From NCBI GenBank assembly GCA_026770585.1, contig MU646743.1, positions 302,694-314,066 of the forward strand: DNA of 11,373 bases. The letters are read 5' to 3'. The stretch comes from Baffinella frigidus (taxonomy: Eukaryota > Cryptophyceae > Cryptomonadales > Baffinellaceae). A program made the position numbers and the translations under genes. A model generated the notes under the pieces. The model had not been told where the DNA came from and searched no databases. It worked only from the letters and a program-made list of their open reading frames with translations. Positions 4,988 through 9,930 of the stretch are shown here, piece after piece (positions within the stretch are counted from its first letter, which is position 1; every line of letters starts with the position of its first letter).

Positions 4988-7678
4988 GTACCTGAACCCT
5001 GAACCCTACACCCTACACCCTAAACCCTAAACCCTAAACCCTAAACCCTACACCCTACACCCTAACCCCTAAACCCTACACCCTAAACCCTAAACCCTAA
5101 ACCCCAAGCCCTAAACCCTCAACCTGCGTGGTGTGGCAGGTGCCGGCGGCGGGGTGACGGGGGGATTCCCAAGATGCGCTCGTGGCTGGCGCGGTACCCC
5201 ACACCCCTAAACCCTACACCCTTAACCTCAAACCCCGACCCGTAAACCCCCACCCTCCAACCCCGAACCCCGAACCCCGAACCCTAAACCCCAAATCCTA
5301 ACCCCCAAACCCTGAACGCGACACCAGGTATCTCGTGCTGCGCGACAACGTGCTGCTGCTGTACCACTCGGACCCCTCGGCGGGTGGTGACTCGCGCGCG
5401 CTTGAGGACAAGGTCCCCTCTGCCCCCCCGCCGGACTGAAGATACTACGAGTCCATCTATTCACCCCTAGGGTCCCTAGGGATTTCCTACCGTAGCGGGA
5501 AATTTCCCGGACATGGAGACGATTCTGGTACCAATCCTCTCCATGTCCGCCAGATCTGGCGTAAAAGTACACCTGTAAGGGGGTTTCCTGGTCCAAACCG
5601 GACGTGCCTTACAATCTACTTTTACCCTTTTTTTAGTATCTTCAGTCCGCGTGCGGTTCAACCACCGTTTTGTGCGGTCCTGAGGGTGGAATGTGCTGTC
5701 TTAGCCTCGACATAGCGTTACCGTACCACAAACCCCACCCATAAGATAGCCAAAGGGTTATTCAAATTCAATCTGTTCGCGCATTATCTTGGGCAGGACC
5801 TGGATTGGACGGAAGTGGTCGCCTCGGGCAAGAAGGAGCCTGGCTGCTCCATCGACCTTGCTATCTTAGGGTTAGATATCGCTAACTTAGGGGTGAATTT
5901 TGAGCTATGGCAAAGCTATGTCAAGGCTACGATAGCAAAACTGAACGTTCAGATAAGATAGCACACAACGGTGTTGTAAATTGACTCTGAATTTGCATTG
6001 TCTGGGCAGGACCTGGATTGGACGGAGGCGGTTGCCTCTGACAAGAAGGAGGCTGAGCAGCCGCCCAAACCCGCCAACAAGTCGATTGTAATTCTCCATC
6101 GTGGTACAAAGTTAAAACGCTGTGGTACAAAACGTTGTTAACCTGCGGCCAATTTGCATTATCTTGGCAGGACCTGGACTGGACGGAGGCGGTGGCCTCT
6201 GACAAGAAGGAAGCTGGCTGCTCCATCGAACTCCGCGACCAGAATGACCAGGTAACCCGAAACCCGAAACCCGACATCCAAAACCCGACACCCGAAACCC
6301 GACACCCGAAACCCGGAACCTTAACCCCGACATCCGACACCCGACCTCCGAAACCCGAAACCCGAAACCCGAAACCCGAAACCCTAACCCCGAAACCTTA
6401 AATCCCGCACCCTATCCCCCGCTCCCTAAACCCCGCACCTTATCAAACGCACCCTCAACCCCGCACCCCAAACCCCGCACCCTAAACCCCTGAACCCAAT
6501 CCACGAAACCAGGGGGTGGCATCGGGCTTCTACCACTTCGAATCTCGCTCCGAACGCGACCAGGCCTGCCCCCTGCCCCCCCCCCCCTCCCCCCCGCGAG
6601 GGCTGAGCGGCGTTGGGTGCGGGGGACGGGCGAGCAACAAAGGGATCAAAGCGAGAAATTTGAGGCTAATTCTCACAGAATTAGTGAGCTTCTAGAAGTT
6701 AGTGAGCTTCTAGAACGTTGAAATTACTCAACTTCGCCTGCACAAGTCAACTTTCGGCGAACAACAAAGGGATCAAAGCGTCTCCACGAGGACTAGTCAT
6801 GACTGGTGTGGGGCTGGCAGTGGCTGGACGATACACTATCAACTCTAAACCCTGAACCCTAAACCCTAAACCCTAAACCCCAAACCCTAAACCCTGAACC
6901 CTAAATCCTAAACTAAACCCTAAACTAAACCCTCAACCCTGAACAGTGGATGGACGCGATCGCACTCTCGCAGAAGTGGCAGAAGGAGGTCCGCCACCTA
7001 AACCTCACCCCCCTAAACCCTAAACCCTAAATCCTAAACCCCAAACCCCTAAACCCTGAACCCCAACCCCTAAACCCTACACCCCAAACCCCAAACCCCA
7101 AATCCCTCAACCCTAAACCCCAAACCCAAAACCCTCGACCCTCAACCCTCAACCCTCAACCTCCAGCCGCCCCTGTCCGACGTCCCCTCAACCCTCACAA
7201 CCCTGCACCCGAGTTCCTGCGCCCGAGTCCCGGCACCCTACACCCTAGTTCCTGCACCCTGCACCCTGCACCCTGCACCCTGCACCCTGCACCCTAGTTC
7301 CTGCACCCTGCACCCTGCACCCGAAACCGTAGCACAATGCGTAAGGCGTGTGCGGCGCTGACGTTGTTTGGCAACAAATTACCAATCTCTCTTAACCCGA
7401 AACCCTAAAGCGACATCCTCAAGCAGGAGAGCGAGAGACACCAGCTGGTCACCCTCACCCAGGATTGGACGAGGGTGTATTTCAAAAGTCATTTTCGACC
7501 TGATATTTTTCAAGTCAATTTTTCAAGATGAAAATGGCTCAAATGCCAGCCAATGGCTCAAATGCCAGCCACGAAATACCCCCACGAAGGATCCTGCGTA
7601 AAACTGAAACCCTAAAGCGAAAGCCGCAAGCAGGAGAGCGAACGGCACCAGCTGGTCACCCTCGCCAACGCGCCCCCG
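4936..7678 (+). CDS. Pleckstrin-homology (PH) domain, exons 6-11
   Basis: Six exons (4936-4987, 5328-5412, 6171-6251, 6513-6563, 6947-6988, 7634-7678) join in phase to about 103 residues. Visible PH features are EGW-YLVLRDNVLLLYHS (strands 2-3), AGCSIELRDQ (middle strand), SGFYHFESRSERDQ-WMDAIALSQKW (last strand plus C-terminal helix with the invariant Trp) and a charged tail ESERHQLVTLANAPP. PH domains usually bind phosphoinositides or proteins at membranes. The basic beta1-beta2 loop that would show phosphoinositide binding is short here, so lipid binding is uncertain. In the model it lies between a thioesterase-like and a patatin-like domain. Confidence 0.75.
4988..5327 (+). repeat. Intron 6: telomere-like heptamers around a short GC-rich island
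   Basis: Positions 4992-5130 and 5198-5318 are CCCTAAA, CCCTACA and CCCCGAA arrays. Between them, 5131-5195 (gcgtggtgtggcaggtgccg and following) is GC-rich without a convincing exon. Confidence 0.85.
5328..5412 (+). CDS. Exon 7: PH strands (YLVLRDNVLLLY)
   Basis: Acceptor ccag ends at 5327, donor gtcccc from 5413. The 85 nt run phase 2 to phase 0. The leading g completes Trp, followed by YLVLRDNVLLLYHSDPSAGG and DSRALEDK. RYxVLRDNxLLxY is a hallmark PH strand pair. Confidence 0.82.
5432..5649. mobile_element. 218-nt inverted-repeat element with nested hairpin
   Basis: The termini cggactgaagatacta (5432-5447) and tagtatcttcagtccg (5634-5649) are a perfect 16-nt inverted repeat. Inside, cggacatggaga and tctccatgtccg form a second hairpin near 5508-5551, followed by the palindrome cgccagatctggcg. 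No coding capacity and no clear target duplication. Confidence 0.75.
5797..5856 (+). pseudogene. Exon 8 copy C1
   Basis: Acceptor gggcag and DLDWTEVVASGKKEPGCSID, then divergence into ccttgctatcttaggg. It lacks LRDQNDQ and its donor. It is bracketed by an inverted motif, acccataagatagc upstream (5736-5749) against gctatcttagggt downstream (5861-5873). Confidence 0.75.
6010..6054 (+). pseudogene. Exon 8 copy C2, interrupted by repeat R
   Basis: Acceptor gggcag and DLDWTEAVASDKKEA. At 6055 the sequence switches to gagcagccgcccaaacccgc, the start of repeat R. This is a clear breakpoint relative to the intact exon at 6171, 161 nt downstream. Confidence 0.78.
6055..6143 (+). repeat. Dispersed repeat R, copy 2
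   Basis: It starts ccgcccaaacccgccaacaa, continues atcgtggtacaaagttaaaa and ends gttaacctgcgg, about 27 nt before the acceptor of intact exon 8. It is the cleanest copy and shows the empty site for the 4624-4764 insert. Confidence 0.72.
6171..6251 (+). CDS. Exon 8 (intact copy C3): middle of the PH domain
   Basis: Acceptor ggcag ends at 6170, donor gtaacc from 6252. The 81 nt are phase 0 to phase 0 and encode DLDWTEAVASDKKEAGCSIE then LRDQNDQ. It is the third of three copies and the only one with both splice sites and the full strand. Confidence 0.8.
6252..6512 (+). repeat. Intron 8: CCCGAAA/CCCGACA-type heptamers
   Basis: Positions 6256-6385 are a locally uniform array of CCCGAAA and CCCGACA, changing to CCCCGCACC/CCTAAA units by 6410-6490. 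The acceptor ccag is at 6509-6512. Confidence 0.88.
6513..6563 (+). CDS. Exon 9: last PH strand
   Basis: Acceptor ccag ends at 6512; donor gcctgc from 6564 (GC type). The 51 nt, phase 0 at both ends, encode GVASGFYHFESRSERDQ. The next exon begins with the invariant PH tryptophan, giving SERDQ-WMDAI across the junction, which supports the GC donor. Confidence 0.8.
6564..6842 (+). repeat. Intron 9: poly-C tract and insert flanked by 24-nt direct repeats
   Basis: Positions 6578-6596 are a C-rich run. A 24-nt sequence starting gcgagcaacaaagg and ending tcaaagcg (6630-6653) recurs with one mismatch at 6757-6780. Between them is about 103 AT-rich nt containing two tandem copies of ttagtgagcttctagaa (about 6684-6720). 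Confidence 0.75.
6843..6946 (+). repeat. Telomere-like tract before exon 10
   Basis: CCCTAAA/CCCTGAA heptamers with a few shortened units (ctaaactaaac). The acceptor is aacag. Confidence 0.9.
6947..6988 (+). CDS. Exon 10: PH C-terminal helix with invariant Trp
   Basis: Acceptor acag ends at 6946, donor gtccgc from 6989. The 42 nt in phase 0 encode WMDAIALSQKWQKE. The Trp and the following WMDAI pattern are the strongest single PH signature in the window. Confidence 0.82.
6989..7426 (+). repeat. Intron 10: telomere-like arrays including a (CCCTGCA)n block
   Basis: Positions 7012-7165 are CCCTAAA/CCCCAAA/CCCTCAA units. Positions 7250-7322 are almost pure CCCTGCA, interrupted twice by ccctagttcctgca. 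No exon seen at 7325-7395. Confidence 0.88.
7427..7462 (+). pseudogene. Exon 11 copy F1
   Basis: Acceptor agcag and ESERHQLVTLTQ, then gattgg instead of a GT donor. A 111-nt inverted-repeat element lies seven nucleotides further on. The intact copy is at 7634. Confidence 0.72.
7473..7583. mobile_element. 111-nt MITE-like insert with ACGA target duplication
   Basis: The ends gggtgtatttc and gaaataccccc are inverted repeats (10 of 11), flanked by ACGA at 7469-7472 and 7584-7587. Inside is a 19-nt tandem duplication (aatggctcaaatgccagcc twice, about 7542-7579). Its 4-bp target size matches that of the 4624-4764 insert, suggesting related transposition. Confidence 0.7.
7634..7678 (+). CDS. Exon 11 (intact copy F2)
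   Basis: Acceptor gcag ends at 7633, donor gtggcc from 7679. The 45 nt in phase 0 encode ESERHQLVTLANAPP, extending the PH helix (WQKE-ESERHQL). Beyond this the PH domain ends. Confidence 0.72.
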
Positions 7679-7893
7679 GTGGCCCTAAACCCTAAACCCT
7701 AAACCCCAAACCCTAAACCCTAAACCCTAAACCCTAAACCCTAAACCCCAAACCCCAAACCCCAACCCCCAACCCCCAAACCCTAAACACCAAACACCAA
7801 ACCCCAAACTCCAAACCCCAAACCCCAAACCCCAAATCCCAAACCCCGAACCCTAAACTTTCAACCATAAACCCTAAACCCTCACCCTTGGAG
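7679..7893 (+). repeat. Intron 11: telomere-like heptamers
   Basis: CCCTAAA and CCCCAAA units nearly throughout, becoming less regular (aacaccaaacacc, tttcaaccataaa) before cccttggag. Confidence 0.9.
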
Positions 7894-7908
7894 TGCACCG
7901 TGGGCCAG
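7894..7908 (+). CDS. Possible 15-nt microexon (CTVGQ)
   Basis: A short non-repetitive island (7894-7932) follows the heptamer tract. Acceptor ttggag and donor gtgtgc would give five in-phase codons, CTVGQ. A longer alternative runs to a gtaaat donor near 7931. Neither has family support, and skipping it keeps the frame. Confidence 0.25.
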
Positions 7909-8117
7909 GTGTGCCCCCGCCATCAAGCGGGGTAAATTGCATGCATGTTCATAAGGTAATGTCCTGAAAACCGCCGAGTTTTTGGGTAATGTCCTGAAAA
8001 CCGGCGAGTGTTTTGGCTTGTTTCCTAAGAAACAATCCTATGATTGACCTTAAAATGTTCCTGGTAGTGTTCTGAGTGGTGGTACCGGCTGTAAAACTGA
8101 GAAATTGTTTCGAGCAG
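7909..8117 (+). other. Unique intron sequence with a small tandem repeat
   Basis: Positions 7958-8008 contain two near-copies of gtaatgtcctgaaaaccg. No exon recognised. Confidence 0.5.
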
Positions 8118-8161
8118 GCGTGCGGCTTGACGGTGGTGGCGCGCGGGCCCGAGAGCGCCCA
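8118..8161 (+). repeat. GC-rich segment upstream of repeat R copy 3
   Basis: Follows gagcag and reads gcgtgcggcttgacggtggt then ggcgcgcgggcccgagagcg. It resembles 4355-4410 and partly the start of exon 13 (gcgcgcgg then ccgagagcgcc). It may be a decayed exon-13 copy or the 5' part of the R element. Confidence 0.45.
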
Positions 8162-8276
8162 AACCTGCCAACAAGTCCATTTTAACCCAGAATCGCAGTA
8201 CAGATTTAAAACGCTCTACTACGGAACGGTACAAATTTAAAACGCCCTGGTACGAAACGTTTTAACCCCGCGTGAG
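8155..8276 (+). repeat. Dispersed repeat R, copy 3
   Basis: It reads gcccaaacctgccaacaagt, then aatcgcagtacagatttaaa, then a second gtacaaatttaaaacgccct, ending cgttttaaccccgcgtgagg. The NAGNAG acceptor of exon 13 follows directly. It pairs as an inverted repeat with copy 4 at 8368-8447, with exon 13 in the loop. Confidence 0.7.
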
Positions 8277-8288
8277 GTTTTTCAGCAG

Positions 8289-8367
8289 GCGCGCGGAATG
8301 AAACCCTCCGAGAGCGCCTACCCGCGCCCCCCCCCACCCATCTGGCTCGGCCCGCTCCGCACTCCAG
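8289..8367 (+). CDS. Exon 13: Pro-rich linker exon
   Basis: The acceptor is a NAGNAG (cagcag at 8283-8288), so one extra Gln is possible. The donor is gtaaaa from 8368. The 79 nt run phase 0 to phase 1 and encode ARGMKPSESAYPRPPPPIWL then GPLRTP. No family recognised; it is a plausible linker between PH and patatin domains. The phase-1 end fits exon 14 (TP-G-PVRLA). It lies between inverted R copies. Confidence 0.5.
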
Positions 8368-8447
8368 GTAAAACGTTTTCGTACCAGAGCGTTTTAGTTT
8401 TGTACCACGATCCTGGATTACAATGGAGTTGTTGCCGGGTTTGGGCG
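8368..8447 (-). repeat. Dispersed repeat R, copy 4 (inverted)
   Basis: Its reverse complement reads gcccaaacccggcaacaact, then gatcgtggtacaaaactaaa, then cgctctggtacgaaaacgtt, matching R copies 1-3. It starts at the donor of exon 13, so the inverted repeat runs into the splice site. Confidence 0.72.
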
Positions 8448-8454
8448 GGTTCTG

Positions 8455-8595
8455 CCGCGCCGCGTCCCGCCCGTGTGCCTCAGCCCCCTCCGCACCCCCG
8501 GTCCGACCCCAAAACCTAACCCCCAATCCTGACACCCTGAGCTCCTAAACCCCAAACCCTAAAGGGCCCGCACAGCACCCCCGGTCCGCCATCCA
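8455..8595 (+). pseudogene. Two partial copies of the exon 13 3' end
   Basis: Positions 8478-8500 (cagccccctccgcacccccg then gtccga) and 8564-8586 (gcccgcacagcacccccg then gtccgc) repeat the LRTP-donor end of exon 13 (cccgctccgcactccag then gtaaaa). Neither has the upstream exon sequence. Confidence 0.55.
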
Positions 8596-8624
8596 CTCAA
8601 ACCCCTCATCCTCAATCCTGAATC

Positions 8625-8663
<39 letters not shown>

Positions 8664-8919
8664 GCCCTGGCTCCTGCGCCGTCAGCCCTAAACCCTTATC
8701 CGTACACCCTTACACCCTAAACCCTTCCTACTCCCTTAACCCTTAACCCTTAACCCTCATCCTTACACCCTAAACCCTAAACCCTGAACAATGCCCCCTA
8801 AACCCTGAACCCTAAACCCTAAACCCCCTAACCCCCCTAAACCCCCTAAACCCCCTAAACCCTGAACCCCACACCCTAAACCCTGAACGATAAACCCGCA
8901 CCAAACCCTCCCTGCGCAG
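8596..8919 (+). repeat. Intron 13: telomere-like heptamers of several classes
   Basis: A CCCTCAA block (8618-8662), CCCTTA/ACCCTTA units (8690-8765), then CCCTAAA with CCCCCTAAA units (8765-8890). The acceptor is gcgcag. Confidence 0.88.
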
Positions 8920-8965
8920 GGCCGGTGCGGTTGGCAGAGAGGCGCCCGCTGAACCTGGATCCCTC
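8920..8965 (+). pseudogene. Exon 14 copy I1
   Basis: Acceptor gcgcag and ggccggtgcggttggcagag, then aggcgcccgctgaacctgg. Relative to copy I2 it lacks four bases (gcgg), which shifts frame (PVRLAERRPLNLDPS), and no GT donor follows. Confidence 0.6.
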
Positions 8966-9194
8966 CACCCCCTCAACCCTCAACCTTCAACCCTAGCTCC
9001 TGCACCCTACACCCTACACCCCAATCCTCCCTCCCTTACACCCTACACCCTACATCCTGCTGCAGAATCGCCCTCGCACAACAAAACAGCACCCTCGCAC
9101 ACACTAAACCAAAACGCCCTGAACAAAAACACCCTCGTACAATCTAAATCACCGTCGTACACACTACAACCCTCAACCCTGCACCCTACCTCAG
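8966..9194 (+). repeat. Heptamer tracts and a CGTACA-rich spacer
   Basis: CCCTCAA/CCCTACA units at 8966-9055 and 9165-9190. Between them, 9065-9165 alternates aaacgccctgaac, caccctcgtacaatctaaat and similar, possibly a decayed R-repeat series. No exon seen. Confidence 0.55.
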
Positions 9195-9255
9195 GGCCGG
9201 TGCGGTTGGCGCGGAGAGAGGCGCCCGCTGACCCCCGCCCCCTCCCACCTCCACG
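9195..9255 (+). CDS. Exon 14 (copy I2): Arg/Pro-rich linker
   Basis: Acceptor ctcag ends at 9194, donor gtctgc from 9256. The 61 nt run phase 1 to phase 2 and encode PVRLARREAPADPRPLPPP plus two bases of Arg. It joins exon 13 (phase 1) and exon 15 (phase 2) to give PPP-R-RAIWENL. It has no recognised domain; support comes from phase and from the duplicated conserved start. Confidence 0.5.
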
Positions 9256-9519
9256 GTCTGCTACCCACCCTCAACACTCAACACTGCGCCCTCAACCCTC
9301 CACCACCATCAACCCTCAACCCTCAACCCGCAACCCTCAACAATCAACCCTCAACCCTCAACCCTCAACCCGAGGTGTCACACCCTAAACCGAATGAACT
9401 CTCAACCCTCAACCCTGAAACCTAAACCCTGAACCTCAACCCATCAACCCTGAAGCCGAGTTCCTGCACCCTACATTGCATGCACCCTCAACCCTAAACC
9501 CTGAACCTCCCCCCGGCAA
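9256..9519 (+). repeat. Intron 14 part: CCCTCAA-rich telomere-like tract
   Basis: Mostly CCCTCAA units with occasional ccctgaa, ccctaaa and caccatcaac variants. A short non-repeat piece gaggtgtcacacc is at 9372-9384. Confidence 0.85.
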
Positions 9520-9884
9520 GCGGGCGAGCTGGGTGAACCTGATCTTCTCGGGCGTTGACATACATGTGTTTTAAAGGGCCTTTAAATATATATTAGAGAT
9601 TTTAAACACCCTCTAACACACATTTACACCCTCTAAAACACATGTAACCCTCTAAAACACACATGCAACCCTGAACCTCCCACCCGGCAGGAGGGCGATC
9701 TGGGAGAACCTCGTCTTCTCGGGTGACGGCATACATGTGTTTTAAAGGGCCTATCAATGTGTTTTAAAGGGCCTTGAGAATGTGTTTTAGAGAATTTAAA
9801 GACCCTCTAAAACACATGTACACCTGTAAAACACATGTAACCCTCTAAAACACATGTTAACCTTGAATGTTGCGTGGCCGGCAG
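9520..9884 (+). pseudogene. Two decayed copies of the patatin GGG exon plus AT-rich repeat units
   Basis: Copies J1 (9520-9560) and J2 (9691-9735) precede the intact exon 15. J1 reads RASWVNLIFSGVDI. J2 reads RAIWENLVFSGDGIHV, with GGG changed to GDG and the Lys lost. Each is followed by acatgtgttttaaagggcct and later several taaaacacatgt units (palindromic), in a 170-194 nt periodic array. Neither copy retains the gtcc donor. Confidence 0.75.
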
Positions 9885-9930
9885 GCGGGCGATCTGGGAG
9901 AACCTCGTCTTCTCGGGCGGCGGCATCAAG
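9885..9930 (+). CDS. Exon 15 (copy J3): patatin oxyanion loop, GGGIK
   Basis: Acceptor gcag ends at 9884, donor gtccat from 9931. The 46 nt run phase 2 to phase 0 and encode RAIWENLVFSGGGIK after the split Arg. An alternative intact copy is at 10241. Because 46 and 43 nt are not multiples of three, including both would break the frame. Confidence 0.7.

Noticed and set aside
5927-6340. Minus-strand frames rich in GFGCRVSGVGF
   Set aside because: They are reverse translations of the CCCGAAA/CCCGACA heptamer array. The plus strand here holds the PH exon with proper splice sites.
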